Source of the DNA: Halostagnicola larsenii XH-48
Lineage (GTDB): Archaea; Halobacteriota; Halobacteria; Halobacteriales; Natrialbaceae
Assembly (NCBI RefSeq): GCF_000517625.1
Contig: NZ_CP007055.1
Location: forward strand, 1,116,001-1,180,000
Direction: 5' to 3'
Length of the DNA stretch: 64,000 nucleotides
The first letter of the stretch is position 1. Each line of letters begins with the position of its first letter. Made by a program: the position numbers and the translations under genes. Below are positions 41,561 through 50,059 of this stretch, in pieces. The notes beneath the pieces are model-generated. The model saw nothing but the letters and a program-made list of their open reading frames with translations. It ran no database searches and was not told the DNA's origin.

Positions 41561-41920
41561 TCAGATCGGTTCGAACCGGTAGCCGTCCCACTCCTGACTA
41601 TCGGGTTCTCTGATTCCCGCGCCCGGTTCTCGGAGTTCGTCGACGTAGACCGGTTCGACTTCGTCGCCCGTCTCGATGTCGTCGTCTGCTGCCTGTCCGA
41701 TCGCGCGAACCGGCTCGCCGTCAACATCGAATTCGACGATCGCAAGCGTGTTCGGCTCGCGGACGCCGGGCGGCGTCGCCGTGCTCGTCGTCCACGTGAT
41801 CACCTCGGCGGTGTACTCGCTCAGGTCGATCGTCTCGACCGGTTCGCTGCCGTCCGGGCCGATCGGGTGGCCGGGGTAGCTGATCGATCCGTCTTCGTAC
41901 CGGTAGGCTTCCATAGTCAT
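41561..41920 (-). CDS. DUF35-type OB-fold protein, thiolase partner, without zinc-ribbon cysteines
   Basis: The 119-residue protein has the OB-fold (V-I-T-W-T-T-S-T, A-I-V-E-F-D-V-D-G-E-P-V, E-V-E-P-V-Y-V-D-E) seen in the DUF35 partner of archaeal thiolases. Usual members have an N-terminal zinc ribbon with four Cys; this one contains no cysteine at all. Its start overlaps the thiolase stop by ATGA (41917-41920). It probably bridges CoA intermediates between enzymes, as known for DUF35 in the archaeal mevalonate thiolase/HMG-CoA synthase complex. Confidence 0.8.
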   Translation of the reverse strand: MTMEAYRYEDGSISYPGHPIGPDGSEPVETIDLSEYTAEVITWTTSTATPPGVREPNTLAIVEFDVDGEPVRAIGQAADDDIETGDEVEPVYVDELREPGAGIREPDSQEWDGYRFEPI

Positions 41921-43071
41921 GCTGCAGCCTCCATGATGGTCGTGATGACGCAGTTTCCGAACCCGCCGACGTTACAGCACAGGCCGACATCCGCATCGAC
42001 CTGTCGCGGTCCCGCTTCGCCCATGAGCTGTTCGTAAATCTCGACGCCCTGTGCGACGCCGCTGGCACCGAGCGGATGCCCCTTCGATTTCAACCCGCCG
42101 GAGGTGTTGATTGGCAACTCGCCATCGCGGTCCGTGTACCCTTCCTCGACGAGCTTCCAGGCTTCGCCCTGCTCCGCGAAACCGAGTCCCTCCATCTGGA
42201 GGAACTCGAGGATCGTGAACATGTCGTGGAGCTCCGCGACGTCGATATCGTCCGGCTCGTAGCCGGCCATTTCGAAGGCTCCCTCGCCGCTCTCGACGAC
42301 GCCGCCCATGATCGTCGGATCGGGCCGTTCGTGGACGACGTGGGTGTCCGTCGCCCCGTCGATCCCCGAAACGACGACGTAGTCGTCTGTGTACTCCGCC
42401 GCGACCGATTCGAGACAGAACATGAGCGCCGCGCTCCCGTCGGTGATCGGGCAGAAGTCGTAGAGCCGAAGCGGGTCGGCGACGATCGGCGACTCGAGGA
42501 TCGTCTCGAGGTCGACTTCCTTCTGGAACTGCGCGTGGGGGTTGTCGACGCCGTTTTTGTGGTTTTTCGCCGCGACTTTCCCGAGACTCTCCCGGGGCGC
42601 GTCGAAGCGCTCGAGGTAGTGTCGCGCGGTGAGTCCGGCGAAAGAGGGGAGCGTGACACCGTGTTTGTACTCACACGGGTGCGTGAGCGACGCGATGACG
42701 TCCGTCGCTTCGGCGGTGGTACGATGTGTCATCTTCTCGCCGCCGACGAGCAGCGTCATGTCGCTCGCGCCGCTTGCGATCGAACGCCACGCCGCGTACA
42801 TTCCCGCGCCGCCGCTCGAGCTCGTCTGATCGACTCGTTCGGTGTAGGCCGGCACCGCGCCCAGATCGTGGGCGAGGGCGTTGACGACGCCCGTCTGTCC
42901 TTCGAACTCGCCGCTGGCCATGTTCGAGACGTACAGATGGTCGACGTCCGTCGGATCGACGGCTGCGTCCTCGAGACACGCACTGCCGGCCTCGGCGAGC
43001 AACTCGCGGATCCACTCGTCTCGCTGGCCGAACTGGGTCATCGAGGCCCCGATGATTGCAACTCGTTCCAT
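41917..43071 (-). CDS. thiolase-family protein, Ser at the nucleophilic Cys position
   Basis: The 384-residue protein matches archaeal thiolases of the SCP2/ACAT-like group: M-E-R-V-A-I-I-G-A-S-M-T-Q-F-G, and a C-terminal G-L-K-S-K-G-H-P-L-G-A-S-G-V with the catalytic His, and N-V-G-G-F-G-N-C-V-I. The nucleophile segment, normally C-A-S-G-G, here reads S-S-S-G-G (residues 84-88), with AGC at codon 84. Condensation by the usual covalent acyl-Cys is thus not expected, unless another residue serves. It is paired with the DUF35 gene by overlapping ATGA. Confidence 0.84.
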   Translation of the reverse strand: MERVAIIGASMTQFGQRDEWIRELLAEAGSACLEDAAVDPTDVDHLYVSNMASGEFEGQTGVVNALAHDLGAVPAYTERVDQTSSSGGAGMYAAWRSIASGASDMTLLVGGEKMTHRTTAEATDVIASLTHPCEYKHGVTLPSFAGLTARHYLERFDAPRESLGKVAAKNHKNGVDNPHAQFQKEVDLETILESPIVADPLRLYDFCPITDGSAALMFCLESVAAEYTDDYVVVSGIDGATDTHVVHERPDPTIMGGVVESGEGAFEMAGYEPDDIDVAELHDMFTILEFLQMEGLGFAEQGEAWKLVEEGYTDRDGELPINTSGGLKSKGHPLGASGVAQGVEIYEQLMGEAGPRQVDADVGLCCNVGGFGNCVITTIMEAAA

Positions 43072-43152
43072 ACCCTGACAATCACGGGAAGTCGGTTTAT
43101 ATCGTTGGGTTGTGGGTCGATTCGGGAGAAGGAATCTGCGATCGAACGCCGA

Positions 43153-44445
43153 TCAGGCCGAGGCCGCCTCGAGATCGCTCGCTCTCGAGCGCGCTTGCGA
43201 GATCACCATCGGCCGCGCTTCGAACGAGAGGAGCACGTCCTCGTCGCCGTAGGTGACGTCTTCGACGTTGGCGTTGTCGTGTATCCACGAGACCAGGCTC
43301 ATCGTGTCGTCGGTCATCGGCAACACGAGTCGTTCGCGCTCCCAGTCGGGGAGTTCGCTGTCGATCCGCTCGAGTAGTTCGTCGACGTTCGTTCCCTCGC
43401 GGGCGCTGACCGTGACCGGGTTCGGCGCGAGCGCCGAGAGGGCGGCGGCTTTCTCCTCGAGTTCCGCTTCGCTCACGGCGTCGATCTTGTTCAACACGGT
43501 GACGATCGGTGCCTCGTTGCGTTCGTAGAGCGTGTCGTGACAGGTGACGAGCTTTTCGTGTATCTCGTCGATCGGCTCGCTCACGTCGACGACCAGCAAG
43601 ACGAGGTCGGCGCGGTAGACGGAATCGAGCGTCGACTTGAACGATTCGACCAGCCAGTGGGGCAAGTCGCTGATGAAGCCGACCGTATCCGTCACGAGCA
43701 CGTCCCGCGGTTCGATGTCGGCCCGACGCGTCGTCGTTCCGAGCGTCGTGAACAGTCGGTCCTGTGACTCTGCAGTCGAATCGAGATCCGGGTGCAACTC
43801 TTCGTTTTCGTCGACATCCAGATCGTCGGCGAGTTGGCGAAGCAGCGTCGATTTCCCCGCGTTCGTATAGCCCGCGAGCGCGACGAGGTCGAAGCCGGAG
43901 GCGCGACGCCGTTCGCGCCGGTGCTGTTCGGTTCGCTCGATCTGCTCGAGTTCATCTCTGATCCGGCTGATCTGGGCTTTGATGTCCTGTTCCCGGCTCT
44001 CGTCGTACTCGCCCAGCCCCATGAATCCGGGATGCTCGTCCCGCTTTGCCAGACTCGTCTTGGCTTCCGCACGAGGGAGTTCGTATCGAAGCTCCGCGAG
44101 TTCGACCTGCAGTTGGGCCTTACGAGTCTGGGCCCGCTGGCCGAATATCTCGAGAATCAGCGTAAACCGGTCGATGATCTCGACGCCCTCGGGGAGCAAC
44201 TGCCCGAGGTTGTACATCTGATACGGGCCGAGTCGATTGTCGAAAATAACCGTCTCGGTCTCCGTCTCGCCAGCCCGTTCGGCCAGTTCGTTCGCTTTTC
44301 CCTCGCCGAGTTGCAACGCGGCATCGGCCGTTCGAGACTGCGTTATCTCGCCGACGACCTCGTAGCCCGCGGCCTGTGCGAGTTCGCGTATTTCGCTCGT
44401 ATCGGGCGTTCCCGAGTCGATTCGTTTTGCGATGAGTGCCTTCAT
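43153..44445 (-). CDS. hflX: HflX-type GTPase
   Basis: The 430-residue protein has the HflX layout: N-terminal domain (residues 1-160; G-E-G-K-A-N-E-L, D-N-R-L-G-P-Y-Q-M-Y-N-L), coiled-coil linker with Arg-rich E-R-R-R-A-S-G, and a GTPase domain with G1 G-Y-T-N-A-G-K-S-T, G3 D-T-V-G-F-I-S-D-L-P-H, G4 N-K-I-D and G5 S-A-R-E. HflX binds the ribosome in stress and may split it. ATG 44445 is used rather than an upstream frame of 28 residues that is not conserved. Confidence 0.92.
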   Translation of the reverse strand: MKALIAKRIDSGTPDTSEIRELAQAAGYEVVGEITQSRTADAALQLGEGKANELAERAGETETETVIFDNRLGPYQMYNLGQLLPEGVEIIDRFTLILEIFGQRAQTRKAQLQVELAELRYELPRAEAKTSLAKRDEHPGFMGLGEYDESREQDIKAQISRIRDELEQIERTEQHRRERRRASGFDLVALAGYTNAGKSTLLRQLADDLDVDENEELHPDLDSTAESQDRLFTTLGTTTRRADIEPRDVLVTDTVGFISDLPHWLVESFKSTLDSVYRADLVLLVVDVSEPIDEIHEKLVTCHDTLYERNEAPIVTVLNKIDAVSEAELEEKAAALSALAPNPVTVSAREGTNVDELLERIDSELPDWERERLVLPMTDDTMSLVSWIHDNANVEDVTYGDEDVLLSFEARPMVISQARSRASDLEAASA

Positions 44446-44832
44446 GCGAGTAGTTGTATCATATCCGAACGATTGTGGACCACCACAGCCGCGGCTCCTG
44501 TCGATTGTAACTCTCGAGCGTTCGTCCACCGCGAGTGGCGCTCGGACACGCTAGAGATGCCCGTTGGTCACCCCGGTTGACGCTGTGAGAGTCATATACA
44601 GACCTACGTGTCCAACCGCCTTGAATCCCGTGGCGTCCGCCCACCGTCACGAGCAGCGGTAGCGCTGTCGAACGTATTGTCGTTGAATACTTCATTCAGT
44701 TGTTCCGAATCGTGTCATTCGGTCGTCATCCACAGCGTGCCGACACTCGTAGCGCAAACGCGCTTACTGTCGTCGAATATCGAATGTCATGTACCACAAC
44801 GGATTTCGTGATCGGTCTCCTTCGGTCGACCA
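44446..44832. other. 387-base intergenic region without visible gene
   Basis: The stretch lies between hflX (minus) and the FUN14 gene (plus). It contains the divergent promoters. I see no open frame with coding character. AT-rich spots are near 44595-44602 (atatac) and 44780-44790 (tcgaatatcg). Nothing else is evident. Confidence 0.55.
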
Positions 44833-45144
44833 ATGGTGGAGATCGATCCGACGTCGATGGGGTTCGAGTTCGCTGCGAGTGCGATTCTCGGCGGGCTGAT
44901 CGGCTTTGCGGTAAAGACCGTCGCGAAAACCGTCGCGGTCATCATCGGCGTCCAACTCATGGTCTTTCGATACCTCGAGTCGAACGGTATCGTGGCCGTC
45001 GACTGGGACCGACTCAGTGCCGGCTTGCTCGAGACACAACAACAGGCAAAGCAGGGGGCGGGGTGGCTCGAATCGGTCGTCTCGACTACCACCGTGGGCG
45101 TCGGATTCGCGAGCGGTTTTCTGCTCGGCTACTACCGTGCATAA
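44833..45144 (+). CDS. FUN14-domain membrane protein
   Basis: The 103-residue protein has the FUN14 form: an early F-A-A-S-A-I-L-G-G-L-I-G-F-A-V-K-T helix, V-A-V-I-I-G-V-Q-L-M-V-F-R-Y-L, and a last Gly-rich helix V-G-V-G-F-A-S-G-F-L-L-G-Y-Y. FUN14 proteins are mitochondrial outer membrane proteins in eukaryotes and small membrane proteins in prokaryotes with unknown function. No neighbour suggests a role. It is convergent to the SBDS gene. Confidence 0.84.
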   Translation: MVEIDPTSMGFEFAASAILGGLIGFAVKTVAKTVAVIIGVQLMVFRYLESNGIVAVDWDRLSAGLLETQQQAKQGAGWLESVVSTTTVGVGFASGFLLGYYRA

Positions 45145-45183
45145 TCGATCGCGACAGGACGGAAACTAGTTGTACGCAACCCG

Positions 45184-45909
45184 CTACCGGGTCCTGAGGT
45201 CGTCTTTGTCCTTGACGACCTGCGTTTCCGCTTCGCCGCTCGTGTTCTCGTTGACGACGTCGTAGAAATCGTTCTGGAGGCCGGCGGGGAACGTTACGAC
45301 GCCGATCCACGAGCCGTCAGGTTGCCACTCCTCGCTCTCGAGATCGCCGTACTGGCGAATCTTCGCCTGGGCGCTGCCAGCGTGCTCCGGCGGAATCTGG
45401 ACGGCGATCGAGACTTCCTCGAACCGGATCGGAATCACGGGACGCAGCGCATCGAGCGCGTCGTCGACCTGTTCGCTCACCGGTTCCATCGGATCGACGG
45501 TAAATCCGGCTTCCTCGAGTGCGCTTTCGATCCGTTCTGGCGGATGCGGCGCGTCGTCCATCTGCGGGTTGATGGCGTTGCGCGTGATCGTGGTGATGAG
45601 CTGTTTGCGTTTCTGTTCTTGCATCTCACGGCGCTGCTCGGCCGTGATCTGAATCTCGCCCTTTTCGATCACTTCCGGAATGATCTCGAGCGGGTCCGTC
45701 GTCTCGAACACTTTTTCGAGGTCGCTTTCGGCGGGTCGGTCACCGCTCGAGGCGTCCTCGAATACGTCCTCTGCGGCGATGTAGTCCTCCAGTTCGTCGT
45801 CGAACTCGCCGCGTTTGATCTCGAGTGCCGCGTCGGGGTCGACTAACACTTCGAATCGCGCCCCGTGTGACTCGAGTCGCGCCGTCACCGCCTCGTCGAG
45901 TGATATCAT
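45184..45909 (-). CDS. ribosome assembly factor SBDS (Sdo1)
   Basis: The 241-residue protein matches archaeal [20 protein letters not shown], the domain I segment with [13 protein letters not shown], the helical domain II with [23 protein letters not shown], and domain III with V-I-P-I-R-F-E-E-V. It helps release eIF6 from the large ribosomal subunit. ATG 45909 is used; 41 extra upstream residues are not conserved. Its gene lies next to psmA, as in many euryarchaeal exosome/proteasome clusters. Confidence 0.93.
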   Translation of the reverse strand: MISLDEAVTARLESHGARFEVLVDPDAALEIKRGEFDDELEDYIAAEDVFEDASSGDRPAESDLEKVFETTDPLEIIPEVIEKGEIQITAEQRREMQEQKRKQLITTITRNAINPQMDDAPHPPERIESALEEAGFTVDPMEPVSEQVDDALDALRPVIPIRFEEVSIAVQIPPEHAGSAQAKIRQYGDLESEEWQPDGSWIGVVTFPAGLQNDFYDVVNENTSGEAETQVVKDKDDLRTR

Positions 45910-46079
45910 ACCAGTGCTTACCTCCGGCCGAGTAAAAGAGCTTTTGTCGGCGACGGCGTTTCCGTGTCCGCCGATTTCGGAGGCGGAGCTCTCGAGGCTG
46001 GAATACGATTCCGACACCACTCTCTCGTTCAACTGACGGGATAGCGGTGCGTCGCGCGAAAACGAAATCGGCGGCTGCG

Positions 46080-46838
46080 TTATTCGTCGTCTTCGTCGGT
46101 GTCTTCCTCACCGAGGAGGTCGTTTTCCTCGAGGTGGGTTTCGATCTGATCGAGATCGAACTGTTCGAACGACTCCGTTTCGGCGTCGACGGTCGCGAGA
46201 CCGACCTCAGACGGCAGGAGTCCGCCGTCGTTGACCGATGCGAGCGCGTCGAGCGCCAGCGAGATGCCGCCGTCGAGGTCCGCTTCGGCGTCGTAGTTCT
46301 CTTCGAGGTAGTTCTGGAGTTCGCCCCGATCCGCACCGACCGCGAGCGCCTTCCACTCGTAAGGCGTGCCGGAGGGATCCGTTTCGAACAGGCGCGGTTC
46401 GCCGTTCTCGATACCGCCGACGATGAGCGCCACGCCGAAGGGACGTGCGCCGCCGACCTGGGTGTACTGCTGGATGTGATCGGTGACGTTTTTGGTCAGC
46501 GTTTCGACGCCGACCGGCTCGCCGTAGCGCAGGTGGTTGACCTGTGCCTGGCGACGGGCGAAGTCGATTAGCTGTCGCGCGTCGGCGACGTGACCTGCGC
46601 TCGCGATGCCGATATGATCGTCCGCTTTGTGGATCTTTTCGACGCTCGAGTCCTCGAGCAGCGGGGACGGGATCCGCTTGTCGACTGCGAGAACGACGCC
46701 GTTTTCAGTTCGAATGCCGATACTCGCCGTTCCACGTTTGACCGCCTCGCGGGCGTACTCGACCTGGTAGAGTCGGCCGTCGGGCGAGAAGATCGTGATG
46801 CCTCGGTCGTACGCCTGCTGTTGGGCTTGTCCCTGCAT
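46080..46838 (-). CDS. psmA: proteasome subunit alpha
   Basis: The 252-residue protein is the archaeal 20S alpha subunit: [24 protein letters not shown] is the H0 signature at residues 9-32, then [12 protein letters not shown] and [14 protein letters not shown]. Alpha rings gate the catalytic beta rings. The acidic tail ends in E-E-D-T-D-E-D-D-E. It lies 4 bases after pop5, so it is likely cotranscribed with the RNase P genes. Confidence 0.95.
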   Translation of the reverse strand: MQGQAQQQAYDRGITIFSPDGRLYQVEYAREAVKRGTASIGIRTENGVVLAVDKRIPSPLLEDSSVEKIHKADDHIGIASAGHVADARQLIDFARRQAQVNHLRYGEPVGVETLTKNVTDHIQQYTQVGGARPFGVALIVGGIENGEPRLFETDPSGTPYEWKALAVGADRGELQNYLEENYDAEADLDGGISLALDALASVNDGGLLPSEVGLATVDAETESFEQFDLDQIETHLEENDLLGEEDTDEDDE

Positions 46839-46842
46839 AGTA

Positions 46843-47322
46843 TCACACTAAATCGAGGTCTGTCGCGCCGACGAACGCGTCGTCGAGTCGGATGTCCGCG
46901 GATCCGTTTCGTCCGACCGCGACTCGCTCAGCGTTCTCAAACACGACGTTTCTCTCTGCCGGGACTTGCCCGCGTTTACCTAAAAACTTTTCTTCAGCGG
47001 CACGGATCGTGCCACTGATCCCTGTGACGCGAATCCCGACAGGAGACCCATCGATACGGTCGATACAGGCGAGTGCCGCTCTCGCCGGTTGTGTCTCTCC
47101 GTGGCGAACTCTGATGATCGTCTCCCCGACGCCGCCGTCGAACTCGAACCTGACGACCGACAGATCGGCGTCAGCACTCCCCGGATCGCCGAGTAAATTC
47201 TGGCCCGCGTACCAGAGTTCTCGCTGGAAGGCTCGCCGATCGATCGTCGCGTCGGGCCAGGACTCGAGTTCGACCGCGAGATATCGCCATCGCGGGCGGA
47301 GATGTTTCGGTAGGTGCTTCAT
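46843..47322 (-). CDS. rnp2: RNase P protein component 2 (Pop5)
   Basis: The 159-residue protein matches archaeal Pop5: K-H-L-P-K-H-L-R-P-R-W-R-Y-L-A-V-E-L, R-E-L-W-Y-A-G-Q-N-L-L-G, and G-E-T-I-I-R-V-R-H with the G-T-I-R-A-A-E-E-K-F-L element. Pop5 with Rpp30 binds the catalytic domain of RNase P RNA for tRNA 5' processing. Its C-terminal 35 residues are unusual in acid content. It overlaps the methyltransferase stop by 4 bases. Confidence 0.93.
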   Translation of the reverse strand: MKHLPKHLRPRWRYLAVELESWPDATIDRRAFQRELWYAGQNLLGDPGSADADLSVVRFEFDGGVGETIIRVRHGETQPARAALACIDRIDGSPVGIRVTGISGTIRAAEEKFLGKRGQVPAERNVVFENAERVAVGRNGSADIRLDDAFVGATDLDLV

Positions 47323-47954
47323 CCGCCGTTCGCTACTCCTCCGTCGTCCAAACCGGAACGTTCGGCGACCAGAACGCCGACCTGCCCGTGGATCCGCTCG
47401 ACCGCGGTTAGCGAGAATCCTGCGTCCGTAAACGCGTCGGCGAGCGTGCCGACGGTCGCCGGGTCGTCGACCTCGGGCGAGTAAAACGGCTCGTCGGGAT
47501 CGGGTTCGTCGAAGAACATGACGTCACCGAGAACGAACAGCCGCGGTTCTAGCTTCGCCACAACGTCGATCGCCTCCCGTTTTTCCGCGTCAGCGAGGTG
47601 GTGCATCGCGAAATTCGAGGTGACGATGTCGACTTGACCGCTGTATGCCGGCTCGCGGAAGGACCCCTGGTCGAACGAGACGTTTTCGAGCCCCTGTTCG
47701 TCGGCTTTCGCACGCGCCTGCTCGAGCATTCCCTCGCTGATATCTCGGCCGACGACGCGCTCTGCGTGAGGGGCGAGTGCGAGCGCTATCGCGCCCGTTC
47801 CGGTCGCGAGGTCGAGAACGATATCGTCGGAACCGGGGTCGGCGTGATCGATAACGAGATCCGCACACGCGCGGTACTCCGGGGACTTCGAATCGTCGTA
47901 CTCGCTCGCCTTCTCGTCGAACCGAGCCGCGTGTTCGTCAATGCTCTTTTTCAT
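47319..47954 (-). CDS. class I SAM-dependent methyltransferase
   Basis: The 211-residue protein has the SAM-binding motif I V-L-D-L-A-T-G-T-G-A-I-A-L-A (about residues 45-58), post-I D-I-S-E-G-M-L-E-Q-A-R and V-T-S-N-F-A-M-H-H-L. The substrate is unknown; tRNA or RNA is plausible because it is embedded between the two RNase P genes, overlapping rnp2 by 4 bases (47319-47322) and rnp3 by 17 bases (47938-47954). This is inference. The start is chosen from the overlap context. Confidence 0.88.
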   Translation of the reverse strand: MKKSIDEHAARFDEKASEYDDSKSPEYRACADLVIDHADPGSDDIVLDLATGTGAIALALAPHAERVVGRDISEGMLEQARAKADEQGLENVSFDQGSFREPAYSGQVDIVTSNFAMHHLADAEKREAIDVVAKLEPRLFVLGDVMFFDEPDPDEPFYSPEVDDPATVGTLADAFTDAGFSLTAVERIHGQVGVLVAERSGLDDGGVANGG

Positions 47955-48642
47955 GGTTCGTTCGTTTGACTCCCGGCTCAATGAACGAATCGGACTGGAT
48001 CGCTCGATTGCGCTCGGCGAGTTCCCGCCACTCCTCGAGCCCGCGTTCGATCCAGGCCGCCGACGCGCCGAGTTGCTCCCCGAGCGCCGTGAGCTCGCGC
48101 GGGGCGCGGACCTCGAGGTGCGATCGCGGATCAGCGCTGACGACGTAGGGTGCGTCGTAGTAGCTGACGATTTCCCTGAGTTTTCGAAGTGACTGGATGG
48201 TTCGAACGCGCTGCCCGCCGCTCTCTCGGAGAACGTCGCCGAGGTTGAACTCGAGCCTGACGCCGTTTTCGGCGGCGGCTTTGACGAGTACGTGATTGAC
48301 ATCGCCGCCGCCTCGCATCGGGTGTGCGAGCACGTCGACCTTCTCGTTTTCGACGGCGAAGCGATTCATCTCGTTGGTTCCGCCGTGGATCGCGAGAACC
48401 GTGTGTGACGGGCGATAGTTGCCGACCGACCCGCTTGCCTGCTCGGGTGAATCCGCCCGTATTTCGACACCGTTGACGACATCCACATCGTACTCTTCGC
48501 CGATCCGTTCGGCGTCGTACTCCCCGCTCGAGTCGTCGTGACTCCGGACGACCACGCCCTCGAACCCGTACTCGGCGGCCGTCTTGGCGAGTCGAGCGAC
48601 GGTGCTCCGGCCGTCAGGTCGCGCGTGGACGCCCTCGTACAT
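47938..48642 (-). CDS. rnp3: RNase P protein component 3 (Rpp30)
   Basis: The 234-residue protein is a PHP-fold TIM-like barrel: M-Y-E-G-V-H-A-R at the start, G-F-E-G-V-V-V-R-S-H, V-V-N-G-V-E-I-R, V-D-V-L-A-H-P-M-R-G-G-G-D-V-N-H and V-V-S-A-D-P-R-S-H. It forms a heterotetramer with Pop5 on RNase P RNA. Its end overlaps the methyltransferase start by 17 bases, so these three genes form one transcription unit. Confidence 0.94.
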   Translation of the reverse strand: MYEGVHARPDGRSTVARLAKTAAEYGFEGVVVRSHDDSSGEYDAERIGEEYDVDVVNGVEIRADSPEQASGSVGNYRPSHTVLAIHGGTNEMNRFAVENEKVDVLAHPMRGGGDVNHVLVKAAAENGVRLEFNLGDVLRESGGQRVRTIQSLRKLREIVSYYDAPYVVSADPRSHLEVRAPRELTALGEQLGASAAWIERGLEEWRELAERNRAIQSDSFIEPGVKRTNHEKEH

Positions 48643-48765
48643 ACTCGAGACCTCACAGGGTGATGACTTGGGGTTTACGTCTGCGTCCGGCGTAAAGAGG
48701 ATAATCGGAAGAAGAAAACAGAACGAAACGAGAGACGACAGCCCGCGCCGCGTTGACCGAGTACG

Positions 48766-49584
48766 TCAGTTGAGAATCGATTGGGTGACGGTCGCGATCT
48801 GGCCGTTATCCGCCTCTCGGAGCCGGTCGTCCCCGATCTTGAGTCGAAGCCGCGGTCGGCCGACGTCGATCGGGACCTTTTCGGTGTCGATGAGGCCCAT
48901 ATCCTCGAGTTTCGTTTTCGTCCGGGAGAAGGTCGCTTTCGACGCGATCCCGACGTCTTCGCCCCACTTGCTGATGTCGTACAGCAGCGCTTCGTTTTTG
49001 GCCGCGACGACCAGCGAAATCGTCACCTCGTCGAGACCCTCCCCGTCGCCACGAGCCGTCTCGAGGGAGTTGAGAATCGCGGTGAAGTCCGCCTCAGCAT
49101 CGGGACTGATCTCGTCGGAAAGCGTCTCGCGAACGTCGCTGATCGGCGGTGTTCGAAGCTTGAACACATCAGCGTTCTCCCACCGGGTTTCGTAGGATGC
49201 GAAGGTGTCCTCGACGAACTCGTCATCGTCGGTGACGAGACCTCCAACGCGGTCACCGGCGTGAACGAGTGCGATGACGCGGTCTTCGGTGAGACAGAGC
49301 GAGTTTTCCGGCGTCTCGCCGAGCGTCCGAAGTTCGAGCGCATCGTCGCTGATGAGATCGGCCGCGTTCGATGCGATAATGAAGTCGCCCATCACTTCCT
49401 TCAGCGTCTGTTCGTTGGCGAGCATCTGCACCGTCGGCAACGACCCGTCGAAATCGGTCGCAACCGAAACGAACTCTTCGATCGCATCTCGCGACGGGTT
49501 CACCATATAAACGTCTCCACTTGCATCCTCTAGAACTGTTCTGAGGATATCGTCAATCTGATGATTGAGTAAATTCGAGGCCAT
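48766..49584 (-). CDS. tbsP: TbsP-type transcriptional regulator (DUF5821)
   Basis: The 272-residue protein matches the haloarchaeal DUF5821/TbsP group: N-terminal M-A-S-N-L-L-N-H-Q-I-D-D-I-L-R-T-V-L, V-Y-M-V-N-P-S-R-D, a middle domain with L-T-E-D-R-V-I-A-L-V, and a C-terminal winged helix (residues about 180-255: L-V-V-A-A-K-N-E-A-L-L-Y-D-I-S-K-W-G). In Haloferax volcanii TbsP acts with TrmB on gapII and gluconeogenesis; this is from my memory of the literature. ATG 49584 fits the family; 18 extra upstream residues are not conserved. Confidence 0.84.
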   Translation of the reverse strand: MASNLLNHQIDDILRTVLEDASGDVYMVNPSRDAIEEFVSVATDFDGSLPTVQMLANEQTLKEVMGDFIIASNAADLISDDALELRTLGETPENSLCLTEDRVIALVHAGDRVGGLVTDDDEFVEDTFASYETRWENADVFKLRTPPISDVRETLSDEISPDAEADFTAILNSLETARGDGEGLDEVTISLVVAAKNEALLYDISKWGEDVGIASKATFSRTKTKLEDMGLIDTEKVPIDVGRPRLRLKIGDDRLREADNGQIATVTQSILN

Positions 49585-49933
49585 CTGTGTACCGAAGTAA
49601 AAGCCTGGGATATACTTAATTTTGTTGGCCGTTCGCACAGGATAAGTTACACTCTCAACCGTATATTGGTAATTTTTATCGGTCAGGCATTCGTTCTACT
49701 CGAATTAGTGTTAAATGAGGAACGATTCGCCTGTTCGACCTCGCTCGGTCGGCGGTGGGTAATCGTTCGCCGGAGACATTTGGGTGGGCCGACTTGACCG
49801 TTTTGGCCGCATCGAACTCTCGAATAGGTCAGTTTTAGAACGAGATGTAGTCGACTGGTCATCGAAGGAACTGGTTCTGGGCGAAGAAAGTAATGGTAAT
49901 AACTATATACAAGAGTGAGATACTGCTAATCGT
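49585..49933. other. 349-base intergenic region, promoter of the 41-codon frame at its end
   Basis: The region separates the TbsP gene (minus) from the 41-codon frame. Near 49656-49678 is an AT-rich stretch that probably serves tbsP. At 49903-49910 the TATA-like ctatatac lies 25-30 bases before the ATG at 49934, the classical leaderless arrangement. I see no other gene. Confidence 0.55.
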
Positions 49934-50059
49934 ATGGGCGTTATACATGATCTGTGGTGTACCGGTCGTACGCGAAACAAGCGATTTACCGACGTTCTCC
50001 AGACGCGCCGACTGCCGAGTTTGCGAGCCAAGCGAGTGAGTACCTACGGCGGCCCCTAG
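49934..50059 (+). CDS. possible 41-residue basic protein, convergent with the CHAT gene
   Basis: A 41-codon frame encodes a small protein starting M-G-V-I-H-D-L-W-C-T-G-R-T-R-N-K and ending A-K-R-V-S-T-Y-G-G-P, with about eleven Arg/Lys residues, odd for an acidic proteome. A TATA-like box at 49903-49910 sits at leaderless distance. Its TAG stop (50057-50059) overlaps the complementary stop of the CHAT gene (50056-50058). Coding status is uncertain; without homology data a non-coding transcript is equally possible. Confidence 0.35.
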   Translation: MGVIHDLWCTGRTRNKRFTDVLQTRRLPSLRAKRVSTYGGP

